A stretch of 62,314 nt of DNA from Lujinxingiaceae bacterium. GTDB taxonomy: Bacteria; Myxococcota_A; Bradymonadia; Bradymonadales; Bradymonadaceae. Where the stretch lies: the NCBI GenBank assembly GCA_013697635.1, contig JACCWM010000206.1, forward strand, positions 1 to 62,314, given 5' to 3'. The notes beneath the pieces were generated by a model. It ran no database searches. It saw nothing but the letters and a program-made list of their open reading frames with translations, and was not told where the DNA came from. Every line of letters begins with the position of its first letter. Positions within the stretch are counted from its first letter, which is position 1. Positions 38,290 to 46,747 of the stretch are shown here, piece after piece. Made by a program: the position numbers and the translations under genes.

Positions 38290-38509
38290 GCCAGCGCGCC
38301 AACGCCCGACGCGTGGGCCACGAGTGGTCGGAAGGAAAGCTGTTTTTTTCCCTTCCACGCAACTCCTGGCAATAATGGGGCCCGTGCGGACACTTCTAGA
38401 TCAAGACACCCCCGGTTTGCGATCCATTCGAGACATTGCTAGTTTCAAGGCCATCCTTGAGCGCCATGTCCAACGATGCGCAAGACTCTGTAATACAAGA
38501 GGAAATCCC

Positions 38510-40663
38510 ATGTTCAACCCCGAGCGATACGGCATTGTTTTCGCAGTTTATGCGGCCCTGCTCTTGGCGGCGGCGCCAAGCTTTGCCCAAGACGGTGCCC
38601 CTTCGGCCGTCGAGGCTTCGGCTGAGGAGCTGAAAACGCTCGGGCTGCTGACGCGCCAACTGCGCTCGGATCTGCGCGATATGGAGCGTGCCAACGTGAC
38701 GAGCCGCCCGCACACGGTCGAGGAGGCGCTCAAGCTCGTGGCGGGAGCCAAAACGCCTGCCAACATCTACCGCTGGGTGCGTGATACGATCGATTTTGAG
38801 CCTTATAACGGCGCGCTGCGAGGGCCATCGGGTGCCTTGGTGGCCGGTTCGGCGAACAGCATCGACCAGGCGCTTTTGCTCTCGGCGATGCTTCGCGAGG
38901 CGGGCTTCAAGACGCGCTTTGTCTCGGGCACGGTGCACGCCAATGACGCCGTCGATGTGCTTCGTCGCTTTGCCGGATCGGCCACGTTGATCGCGCCGGG
39001 CGACGAGGCGCTTGCCGCAACGCTGCGGGCCGATGATGTCTCCGACAGTACGCGCTACACCCAGCTCGTGCACACCCACGTCTGGGTCGAAGTCGAAGAA
39101 GACGGCCAGTTTCGAGCCGCCGATCCGGTGCTCTCTCCACTCTTTGGCATGACCCCTGCGGTCGCTGACCAGCGCTCGGAGACGTTGCCCGAGGATTTTG
39201 CGACCAGCATGGAGATCCAGCTCGTCTCGCACCTGACCGATGGTCAGGAGTCGGTCGTCTTGACCGTCTCGGGGCCCTTGAGCCTGTATGCCTACCGCGC
39301 GATTTCCCTTGGCTTTGTGCCCGACGCAGCGCGCAAGAACGCGCTTCGACCGGTGATCACGCTCGACGGTCAGTCGACCCAGGGCCAGATCATCCCACGC
39401 GAGCCGCTCGAGCGCCTCGAGCTTCGCTACGTGATGAAAATCGGGCGCCGTGAGTCGCGCTGGACGCAGACCCTGTACCGACGCAACGAGGGCGTCGACA
39501 TCTTCGCCTTCGATCAGCAGCACTTCGCTATCGGGGTGATCCCGGGCTGGACGGCCAACGATCAGGTTGCCAAGGTGGGCAGCCGCGGCGTCTCGGATGC
39601 GCTGGGCAGGCTCGACGGCTGGCTCGAGCGCCAGCGAAAGGGCGAGCGCGTGGGCGACGATTTGCACAAGAGCGTGCACGCCACCTTGAGCGATCTCTCG
39701 GCGCTCCTGCCCTTTGCTTTTTTGCGCAACCTCGACCGGCTAACCTTCGAGCTTGCCGACACCATGGGTGTTCGCCCGATTCTGCAGAGCCCCCGCGTCG
39801 TCACCACGGCGATCTTGCGCCAGGGCGACACCTTCCACGTGAGCATCGACATGCAGGGCGACGTGCTCGAGGCCATGCCCATGCGCGGCATTGCGCCTGT
39901 CGCCGCCACGGGCTTTTTGACGCTCTATGGCCGCATCAAGAACCAGCTCGAGGGCGCCTTTTTGGAGACGACCACGACTCGCAACCCGATCACCGTCGAC
40001 GCGCTCTTTCGCCAGGCCCAGCGCTCCAAGATCCGCTTTGCCACCTTGCACTCGAGCAGCATCGACGTGCTCGAAGGCTTCGATCTCGATGCCACGACCA
40101 AGGCCGAGCTGCGCGAGCAGGTCATGCGCCGCGGCCAGATATTGCTGATCCCCACCCAAAAGGTCGTGATCAACGACGTGCCCCATTACGGCTGGTGGGC
40201 CCTGCAGCCCCTGACGGGCATCTTGCGCGGCAACACCCACGACGCCCTGCTCAGCCTGCGCGCCTCCAATCTCGAGGCCACTCGCCGCGCCTCCTCGCCC
40301 AGCATTTTTGAGGGCACAGCGCGCCTGACCGCTCAACAGCTCTCGGCGATCACCCTCTCGCTCGACCAGGCCTCCCAGTACCGCACCATCCCCTGCCAGG
40401 CCCGCACCGACATCCAAACCATCTCGCGCGCCCTGTGCGCCACCAAGGGCGCGATCAAGCTGCCCACCCTGGCAGAATGCCTCAAAGAGGGCGCCGACAC
40501 CGGCGACGGCCTGCTCAGCTTCACCGCCCCCACCTGCCAGAGCCAGGTCGAGCCCACCCGCTGCGGCGCTGTCGTCGCCAACGCCTTTCTCGAAGGCAAG
40601 ATCGCCGTGGGTGCCCCGGCGGCCGAAGGCGTCGAGCAGCACGTTGTTGGCTATTGCCGATAG
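38510..40663 (+). CDS. exported transglutaminase-like protein lacking the catalytic Cys
   Basis: A 717-residue protein with a signal peptide cleaved after about PSFA (residue 26). Residues about 85-210 have the transglutaminase-core pattern: a segment SANSIDQALLLSAMLREAG where the Cys position is filled by Asn or Ser, then HTHVWVEVEEDG with His190, and the Asp205 of ADP. The Cys is therefore missing while His and Asp remain. Similar Cys-less members are known, but their function is unclear. The remaining 500 residues are not recognised; four Cys lie near the C-terminus. The ATG at 38510 has AGAGGA about 6 bases upstream. Confidence 0.72.
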   Translation: MFNPERYGIVFAVYAALLLAAAPSFAQDGAPSAVEASAEELKTLGLLTRQLRSDLRDMERANVTSRPHTVEEALKLVAGAKTPANIYRWVRDTIDFEPYNGALRGPSGALVAGSANSIDQALLLSAMLREAGFKTRFVSGTVHANDAVDVLRRFAGSATLIAPGDEALAATLRADDVSDSTRYTQLVHTHVWVEVEEDGQFRAADPVLSPLFGMTPAVADQRSETLPEDFATSMEIQLVSHLTDGQESVVLTVSGPLSLYAYRAISLGFVPDAARKNALRPVITLDGQSTQGQIIPREPLERLELRYVMKIGRRESRWTQTLYRRNEGVDIFAFDQQHFAIGVIPGWTANDQVAKVGSRGVSDALGRLDGWLERQRKGERVGDDLHKSVHATLSDLSALLPFAFLRNLDRLTFELADTMGVRPILQSPRVVTTAILRQGDTFHVSIDMQGDVLEAMPMRGIAPVAATGFLTLYGRIKNQLEGAFLETTTTRNPITVDALFRQAQRSKIRFATLHSSSIDVLEGFDLDATTKAELREQVMRRGQILLIPTQKVVINDVPHYGWWALQPLTGILRGNTHDALLSLRASNLEATRRASSPSIFEGTARLTAQQLSAITLSLDQASQYRTIPCQARTDIQTISRALCATKGAIKLPTLAECLKEGADTGDGLLSFTAPTCQSQVEPTRCGAVVANAFLEGKIAVGAPAAEGVEQHVVGYCR

Positions 40664-40709
40664 AGCCCGCAACTGCCGTCTAATCAAGCAACGACGCCAA
40701 AAGTCGTGA

Positions 40710-40727
40710 CCTCAGGGGACCCGACCT
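40710..40727 (+). repeat. REP-like 18-base repeat, copy 1
   Basis: Identical over 18 bases to copy 3 at 46630-46647. It supplies the stop codon and the last codons (LGRVP) of the JAMM peptidase gene on the minus strand. It lies about 5 kb from the transposase that is framed by the other two copies. Confidence 0.75.
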
Positions 40728-41200
40728 AGCCTCGATTGCTCGAAGGTCTCGACGCCGACAAAACTCGCCAGCGCGTCGTCGAAGCGAAAGAGCGTGGCGT
40801 GGTCGGCCTTGCCGGCGCGAACGGAGACCACCAGGTAGTCGGTGCCGGGATAGCTCGGGCTGAGCGGCTCGTCGTCGAAGTCACGAGGCAGGACGGCCGC
40901 GGCGATGTCTTCGGCGCTGAAATAATCGCCGACGTCAGGGTGGCTGTGGAAGACGGCGGCGACGCGCTCGTTGCGGTCCTCGGCTTTGACGAACTCGATG
41001 GGGTTGAGCATGTAGAAGTCGCGGGCGGTGCGGGGGTAGGATTCGGGATCCATGGCGTGGTACTTGTTGGCGAGGTTCTCGCAGGTGTGCACGCGGTAAG
41101 CGCCGCTGGCGTCTTGGAGGAGCAGGCCGCAGCCCTCTTCGGGGTAGGCGGCCTCGAGCCAGCTGACGATCGCTTGAAGGTTTTCGGCACTCCAGGGCAT
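40712..41200 (-). CDS. JAMM/MPN metallopeptidase (Mec-like)
   Basis: A 162-residue zinc peptidase. The JAMM motif is complete: Glu21 or Glu22 (YPEEGCG), His85 and His87 (HSH), Ser95 and Asp98 (SAED). In mycobacteria the homologue Mec releases cysteine from the CysO-cysteine adduct; in other systems such enzymes trim the C-terminus of the sulfur carrier. Here it follows a CysM-like gene by 6 bases and a CysO-like gene beyond that, so a role in protein-thiocarboxylate cysteine synthesis is well supported by context. Its C-terminal residues LGRVP and stop codon are encoded by a REP-like repeat. Confidence 0.88.
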   Translation of the reverse strand: MPWSAENLQAIVSWLEAAYPEEGCGLLLQDASGAYRVHTCENLANKYHAMDPESYPRTARDFYMLNPIEFVKAEDRNERVAAVFHSHPDVGDYFSAEDIAAAVLPRDFDDEPLSPSYPGTDYLVVSVRAGKADHATLFRFDDALASFVGVETFEQSRLGRVP

Positions 41201-41206
41201 GGGATT

Positions 41207-42147
<941 letters not shown>

Positions 42148-42151
<4 letters not shown>

Positions 42152-42429
42152 GCGCGTCCTCCGGCGATGGCGGGGATGATCGAGACCTGGTCGCCGTCGG
42201 CCACGGCCGTGTTGAGTTGCTCCAAAAAGCGGATGTCCTCCTCGTTGGCGAAGACGTTGACGAAGCGGCGCACCTGGCCGTTGTCGCTGAAGAGCTTGGT
42301 GCGAAGCTCGGGATGCGCCGAGGTCAGGTTCTCGAGCGCCTCGCCAACGGTGGCGCCCTCGACGAGGATGATGTCTTTGCCGGAGGTGAACTTGCGAAGG
42401 GGCGTGGGAATGCGAACGTTTACGGCCAT
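42148..42429 (-). CDS. cysO: CysO/MoaD/ThiS-like sulfur carrier with GG-Arg-Ala end
   Basis: A 93-residue beta-grasp protein: VNVRIPTPLRKFT at the start, VNVFANEEDIRFL, and DQVSIIPAIAGG at the end. The diglycine, at 90-91, is normally the very C-terminus that becomes a thiocarboxylate, but here Arg92-Ala93 follow. It would need trimming before activation, and the JAMM peptidase two genes away is the obvious candidate; comparable trimming is known for QbsE and HcyS-type carriers. The ATG at 42429 has AAGGAG 8 bases upstream. No E1-like activating enzyme is in the window. Confidence 0.88.
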
Positions 42430-42469
42430 GATCGGTACTCCTTGATTCGGGATGGGTCACTCAAAAAAA

Positions 42470-43411
42470 TTACTGCTGTGGAACGTAGCTCGTGGCAAAC
42501 AGCGGTTTGTTCTCCCAGCCGAGATAACGCTGACCGGAGTCCGGGTTGAGCGCGACGATGATCTCGTCGGACGAGAGTTCTTGCTGCAAATCGAGGGCAA
42601 CCTTGACGCAGGCCGCGCCCTTGGGGCCAAGCATCAAGCCTTCGGTGCGGGCGAGCTCGTCGCGCATCTCCCAGGTCTGGGCAAAGGTGATGCGGCGCAG
42701 CAGATTAAACTGGTGCTCGACCAGATCGGGATAGTCCACGTCGATGAGCACCGCGCCACCCACCTGCAACGAGGGATAGGTCTGGCGCAGCTCGCGGGCC
42801 ACATGGCGAAAGGTGCCGCCCGTGGTCACCGAGGTGATGAACGCGCCGAGCACGCGGCCCTCGAGCGCTTGCAGTATCTCACTGGCGATTGCCGAATAGG
42901 CGTCGCGCACCGCCTGGCGGCGATAACCGTCGACGTAGGTGCGATCGTAGCCCTGGCGCGTCCACTGCGCGGCCTCCTCGATCGCACCCTCGATGCCGGC
43001 CTCGGCCGGCGTCCAGACAAGCTCGCCACCGTAGCGCTCGACGATCGGCAGCAGGCGCTTGCTCGAGTCGGCCGGCGCAAAGACGCGCACCTTGATCGCG
43101 AGCACGCTGCCAAAGAGCGCGGCGGCCACAGCCGAGTCGTCAAGGCCGGCCAGCGCCACGCTGTCACCGGCGACGATGTTGCCGGCGAGCACGGCGCGCT
43201 CGAGGATCTCGGCCACGTAGCGATCGCGCATGCTGCCGCTCGGGTTCAAGTTCTCCATCTTGATGTAAATCGGGGCCTTGGTGGCGTCGCCAAGCCTTGT
43301 CAGGCGTACCAGCGGCGTGTTGCCTACCAGCTCGTCCATACGGCTGAGCACCGGCGCCGGCCCGCTCGCGGGCACAAAGTCATTGGGTCGAACCAGACTC
43401 TTAGATGACAT
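42470..43411 (-). CDS. cysteine-synthase homologue without the PLP lysine (probable pseudoenzyme)
   Basis: A 313-residue protein with the overall fold of cysteine synthase (start NTPLVRLTRL, end DSGQRYL). Three active-site elements are altered. The PLP lysine position is Arg62 (PSGSMRDR in place of GGSVKDR). The TSGNTG loop is replaced by AGLDDSA at 88-94. The NQ of the substrate region is lost. Only TTGGT of the glycine loop remains. It is therefore unlikely to form cysteine. The ATG at 43411 lies inside the end of the Rrf2 gene (11-base overlap) with GAGGGG 7 bases upstream, so the two are translationally linked. A sensing or partner role is an inference. Confidence 0.85.
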   Translation of the reverse strand: MSSKSLVRPNDFVPASGPAPVLSRMDELVGNTPLVRLTRLGDATKAPIYIKMENLNPSGSMRDRYVAEILERAVLAGNIVAGDSVALAGLDDSAVAAALFGSVLAIKVRVFAPADSSKRLLPIVERYGGELVWTPAEAGIEGAIEEAAQWTRQGYDRTYVDGYRRQAVRDAYSAIASEILQALEGRVLGAFITSVTTGGTFRHVARELRQTYPSLQVGGAVLIDVDYPDLVEHQFNLLRRITFAQTWEMRDELARTEGLMLGPKGAACVKVALDLQQELSSDEIIVALNPDSGQRYLGWENKPLFATSYVPQQ

Positions 43412-43856
43412 AGACGAACCCCTCATAACACATGCGCTGAATTCCCTGCGCCTCGCCGCGGTGCATCAAATCGGCCACGGTGACCGCCTCGAGCATCTGA
43501 CTGGTGCGCTCGACGATCTCGCGGCAGGCCTCGTCGGAGACATGCGTCGCATCCAGGCTGCGCTGCGCGCACTCGTCGTTGACGTCGGGCATCTGGGGCA
43601 GATCCTCGAGCGCCTCGAAGATGCGCGCAAGCGTGATATCCTCGGGCGCGACCACCAACAAGTAGCCGCCCTTGGGCCCGCGCTTGCTCTCGACGAGCTC
43701 GGCGCGCTTCAAGTCCTGGAAGATTTGCTCGAGAAAGCGCGCCGGAACCTGGGTGCGCTCAGCGATGTCGCGCACCTGCATGGGCTTAGCCCCGCCGTGG
43801 TAAGCCAGATCGAAGACGGCGCGAAGGCCGTATATTGCACGACAAGATGGTTTCAT
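43401..43856 (-). CDS. Rrf2-family regulator (CymR-like)
   Basis: A 151-residue winged-helix repressor type. The recognition part is MQVRDIAERTQVPARFLEQIFQ and the wing is RGPKGGY. Only two Cys lie in the region where IscR has its three cluster ligands, so an IscR-type Fe-S cluster is unlikely; the C-terminal EGFVYVI resembles CymR of Firmicutes, the cysteine-metabolism repressor. It heads the cysteine cluster, and its stop overlaps the pseudo-cysteine-synthase gene. In Bacillus and Staphylococcus CymR works together with CysK; a similar pairing here is possible. A palindrome at 43868-43884 lies just upstream. Confidence 0.88.
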   Translation of the reverse strand: MKPSCRAIYGLRAVFDLAYHGGAKPMQVRDIAERTQVPARFLEQIFQDLKRAELVESKRGPKGGYLLVVAPEDITLARIFEALEDLPQMPDVNDECAQRSLDATHVSDEACREIVERTSQMLEAVTVADLMHRGEAQGIQRMCYEGFVYVI

Positions 43857-43867
43857 GAAGCCTATTG

Positions 43868-43884
43868 TTGACCTATTCAGTCAA
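43868..43884 (-). promoter_or_regulatory. palindromic operator candidate for the Rrf2 regulator
   Basis: TTGAC-N7-GTCAA lies 12-28 bases before the Rrf2 start. Its surroundings match most positions of the IscR type 1 pattern with GAC and GTC half-sites. A possible promoter (TTGTCG at 43914-43919 and TTTAAT at 43893-43898, spacing 15) would place the palindrome at the transcription start, fitting autorepression. Confidence 0.5.
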
Positions 43885-44103
43885 GTTTAACCATTAAACC
43901 CGACTCGTTTACGCGACAATACCTACCTCAGGCGCTTTTGCTCGTCAATAGATGCATGTGCCGCAGTCGTCACCCCAAGAGAAACAGCGCCGGCCGGCCG
44001 GCTATTCTATTCATCTGGCTCAGCGGCCCATGTTGCGTGCGTGACCCATGGGCCTAACTTTGAAAGCGATCGTTAGGTGTAACCGCTGTTGCAAGGAGTC
44101 GAC

Positions 44104-44517
44104 ATGGCAGTTGAAGACCGACCAAGACGCGCGCGACCTGAAACCTCTCTTGGCATTTTATCCCTACTCGCAGGCTTTGCCGGACTGGTCAGCCTCTTCT
44201 CCTGCTGGATCTTCCCCCCGCTCAATTTCGTGCTCCCGATCATCGGCTCGATCACCGCGATCGTGCTTGGTATCATCACGTTGCGCCGCGTCGGCCGCGG
44301 CGCGATGGCCGAGACGAACAAGGGCCTGGCGATCGGCGGCATTTTGGCCGGCATCATCACACCGCTCTTTCTCGTCGTGCTCTTTGCCGCGACCTGGCAG
44401 GAGCTGCGCGTCCAGGAGCCCCCCGGCCAGGGCGTGCACGACCCGAACATCGGCGGCGGCCCCCAGGACGACGACTCACGCATGCATCGGCCCAACCATG
44501 AGCAGGCCGACGAGTAG
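44104..44517 (+). CDS. DUF4190-type membrane protein
   Basis: A 137-residue protein with two or three hydrophobic segments between about 17 and 100. The alternation (SLGILSLLAGFAGLVSLF, then IGSITAIVLGIITLRR and KGLAIGGILAGIITPLF) is the typical DUF4190 pattern. The N-terminus is basic and the C-terminal 35 residues are Gly/Pro/Asp/His-rich and probably outside the membrane. The ATG at 44104 has AAGGAG 6 bases upstream. Function unknown. It stands between the divergent Rrf2 gene and a convergent hydrolase gene. Confidence 0.75.
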   Translation: MAVEDRPRRARPETSLGILSLLAGFAGLVSLFSCWIFPPLNFVLPIIGSITAIVLGIITLRRVGRGAMAETNKGLAIGGILAGIITPLFLVVLFAATWQELRVQEPPGQGVHDPNIGGGPQDDDSRMHRPNHEQADE

Positions 44518-44546
44518 TTGGGCGGCGCGAGCGGCGTAGGGCCGGC

Positions 44547-45368
44547 TCAAACCACAGTGGCAAAGTGTTCGTGGAGCAGCGCGTTGATCTGCTCGGCCTG
44601 ATGAATCGGCACGCCGTGTGCGGCGTCGGCGATCTCGATAAAGCGTGCGCCCCCTAAGGCAGCGGCCATCGCCCGGCCAAACCTGGGCGGTGCGATCACG
44701 TCGTGCTCGGCGCTGATGACGAGCGTGGGGATGGTGGACAACGCGCTTAGCCGGGGCGTGGCGTCGTAGGCACGCATGGCAGCGACCTGCTTCATGGCGA
44801 CGGGCGGCTGCACGCCCAGATCGTGGCCGAAGAGCACAGCGAGTTCGCTGGCGAGGGCGTCGCGGTCGGCCGCCTTGAGGGCGGCCGGTGGCATGACGAA
44901 TTCGAGAAAAGCGTTTCGGCGCATGCGCCGGCTGCCGATCTGGGCGCGAAGCCCGATGCTGACCATCGGCCAGCTCACGCGCGTGGTGTCGCGACCGCTC
45001 GAGGCCGTGCACATCAGTACGAGGCTTCGCACGCGCTTTGGATGGGCCAGGGCGAGCTGCAGGGCGATGAAGCCGCCCATCGAGTGGCCGACGACGTGTG
45101 CCGACTCCCAGCCTTGCGCATCGAGCAGTGCGCCAACATCGTCGGCCATCTGCTCGATCGTCAGCCTACCGCCGACGGGTTGGCTCAAGCCCATGCCGCG
45201 GTTGTCAAAGCTCAGGCAGCGATAGCGCGCGCAAAGCCCCTCGACCTGCGGCCGCCAACCGTCGCCGTGCAAGCCCACCCCCTGAATGAAGAGCACGGGC
45301 GCCCCGTCGCCCTCGACCCGGTAGCTCAATGTGCAGCCGGCATGCTCGCAATTCAACACTTCACCCAT
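44547..45368 (-). CDS. alpha/beta hydrolase-fold protein
   Basis: A 273-residue alpha/beta hydrolase with complete triad: Ser96 (GHSMGG), Asp223 (SAEHD) and His251 (AAHGVPIH). LFIQGVGLHGDGW near 26-38 is the oxyanion region. It most resembles 3-oxoadipate enol-lactonase and haloperoxidase-like members, but the substrate cannot be assigned. The ATG at 45368 has GAGGAG 5 bases upstream. The stop lies 29 bases from the convergent DUF4190 gene. Confidence 0.88.
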   Translation of the reverse strand: MGEVLNCEHAGCTLSYRVEGDGAPVLFIQGVGLHGDGWRPQVEGLCARYRCLSFDNRGMGLSQPVGGRLTIEQMADDVGALLDAQGWESAHVVGHSMGGFIALQLALAHPKRVRSLVLMCTASSGRDTTRVSWPMVSIGLRAQIGSRRMRRNAFLEFVMPPAALKAADRDALASELAVLFGHDLGVQPPVAMKQVAAMRAYDATPRLSALSTIPTLVISAEHDVIAPPRFGRAMAAALGGARFIEIADAAHGVPIHQAEQINALLHEHFATVV

Positions 45369-45460
45369 GATTGCTCCTCACCCCTGTTTTAGCGACGCCT
45401 CGATGCTTGCACTAACCTCACGCTGGATCAGACGGCTCATCTTTGCAAGCCGAGGAGGTA

Positions 45461-45478
45461 AGGTCGGCTCCCCTGAGG
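45461..45478 (-). repeat. REP-like 18-base repeat, copy 2 (left of transposase)
   Basis: Inverted relative to copies 1 and 3, with one mismatch. It lies 92 bases upstream of the alpha/beta hydrolase start and about 195 bases before the transposase start. Confidence 0.75.
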
Positions 45479-45672
45479 CTCCGGCGCTCGTGGTGGTTAC
45501 GGGGCCCGGCGGCCATCTAAACATTTTTTCAGGTTTCGACTTGACCGGCTGAACAAGTGTTTAGAGTGGCGGGCTCGGTGGCTGGCGATCAGCGACAAAA
45601 TCAAAAACGAGTTCTTGCCGCGGGGAAGTCTGCGCGGGCGTGTAATGCTCTTGAATCCTTGAGAGATTGCAA

Positions 45673-46620
45673 ATGTCCTACCCGTTGCGCATCCAAAGAG
45701 CCGACTTCATCTACTTTGTGACCAATCGCTGCACCCACGAGATGTTTTTGTTGCGCCCCTGCCCGAAGGTCAACGCGATCATCTTGGGGTGTCTGGCGCG
45801 GGCGGTGACCAAACATGGGATTGAGATGATCGGCTTTGTTTTTATGGGAAACCACTTCCACCTTATTTTTCGAGCACCTGGGCTGAATATGGGCGAGTTC
45901 ATGCGCGACTTCGAGTCCTGGCTTGCGAGCAAGCTTAAGCGGCACTTGAAGGCGACGAGCACGATCTTTGCGAGGCGCTACACGTCGGTCGACCTGCTCG
46001 ACGATGCCACGGCTTTTGACAAGCTCATCTATGTGTTGGCCAATCCCTGCGCCTCCGATCTGGTGGACAAGCCCGAGCAGTATCCCGGGCTCTCGTCATT
46101 GTCCTACCACCTCGAGGCCAAGCCGGTTTGCGGGGGCTGGATTGAGCAGGAGAAGCTCACGCGCAACCGAAAACGCAATAAAGCCTACGACGTGGAGAAG
46201 GCCGTCACCTCCCACAGCTTCGAGCTTGCCGTGCTACCCTCTATGGCCGAGCTGAGCACAAGCGAGCGGGCCACAAAGATCGCCCAGGCGCTCAAGGAGA
46301 CCTGCGAAAGGCTTAAGCATGCGCGGGGCCGCAAGCGCGTCGTCGGCACTCGTCGCCTGCAGGGCATCGACCCATTTAGTCGACCCAAAGAGCCCAAGTT
46401 CAGTGCGTGCCCGCCCTGCTTGAGTCAACAGCCATCCAAGATCGATGAGCACCGCGAGCACCGCGCGAACACCACCAAGAGTTACTACCGCGCCCGCAGC
46501 CACGACCGCGATCCACGGCGCACGAGCCCGGCCAAGTATCCGCCAGGCACGACCCCTCCCGGCCATCAGCGCTGCGTACAGCATCCGACACTGGCGAGTA
46601 AATTCGGCGTGGTTACTTAG
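45673..46620 (+). CDS. REP-associated tyrosine transposase (Y1/IS200-like)
   Basis: A 315-residue HUH single-strand transposase. The HUH pair is His61-Phe-His63 (GNHFHLIF) and the catalytic Tyr is probably in KLIYVLANPCASDLV near residue 119, which matches the YI-NP pattern of RAYT proteins. The first 180 residues are the Y1 domain; the rest is a long basic, Cys-containing tail not usual for the family. The ATG at 45673 is preferred to the TTG at 45667. The gene appears intact. Opposed repeats at each side support its own mobilisation or the mobilisation of REP units. Confidence 0.88.
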   Translation: MSYPLRIQRADFIYFVTNRCTHEMFLLRPCPKVNAIILGCLARAVTKHGIEMIGFVFMGNHFHLIFRAPGLNMGEFMRDFESWLASKLKRHLKATSTIFARRYTSVDLLDDATAFDKLIYVLANPCASDLVDKPEQYPGLSSLSYHLEAKPVCGGWIEQEKLTRNRKRNKAYDVEKAVTSHSFELAVLPSMAELSTSERATKIAQALKETCERLKHARGRKRVVGTRRLQGIDPFSRPKEPKFSACPPCLSQQPSKIDEHREHRANTTKSYYRARSHDRDPRRTSPAKYPPGTTPPGHQRCVQHPTLASKFGVVT

Positions 46621-46629
46621 GGGCCTGGG

Positions 46630-46647
46630 CCTCAGGGGACCCGACCT
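46630..46647 (+). repeat. REP-like 18-base repeat, copy 3 (right of transposase)
   Basis: Starts 10 bases after the transposase stop and is identical to copy 1. A small GGGC/GCCC hairpin follows at 46653-46665. Confidence 0.75.
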
Positions 46648-46747
46648 CGCCAGGGCAAAATGCCCGTGATAGAGGGTGCCGATTGGCGAGCACTCGAATA
46701 TACTGGCGGCTCGTCGTGGCCGTCTCCTTGTTTGAGGTCGAGTCGTT

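Larger units (their letters stand above)
45461..46647 (+). mobile_element. RAYT element framed by inverted REP-like repeats
   Basis: An element of about 1.19 kb carrying a REP-associated tyrosine transposase. The ends are an inverted pair of an 18-base motif: 45461-45478 reading inward on the plus strand and 46630-46647 reading inward on the minus strand, with one mismatch. The third copy at 40710-40727 suggests dispersal of the short repeat on its own. Target-site duplications were not evident and are not expected for this transposase class. Confidence 0.7.

Noticed and set aside
43401-43856. IscR-type Fe-S cluster regulator
   Set aside because: Only two Cys are present in the cluster region, and the neighbours are cysteine-synthesis genes, not isc or suf genes.
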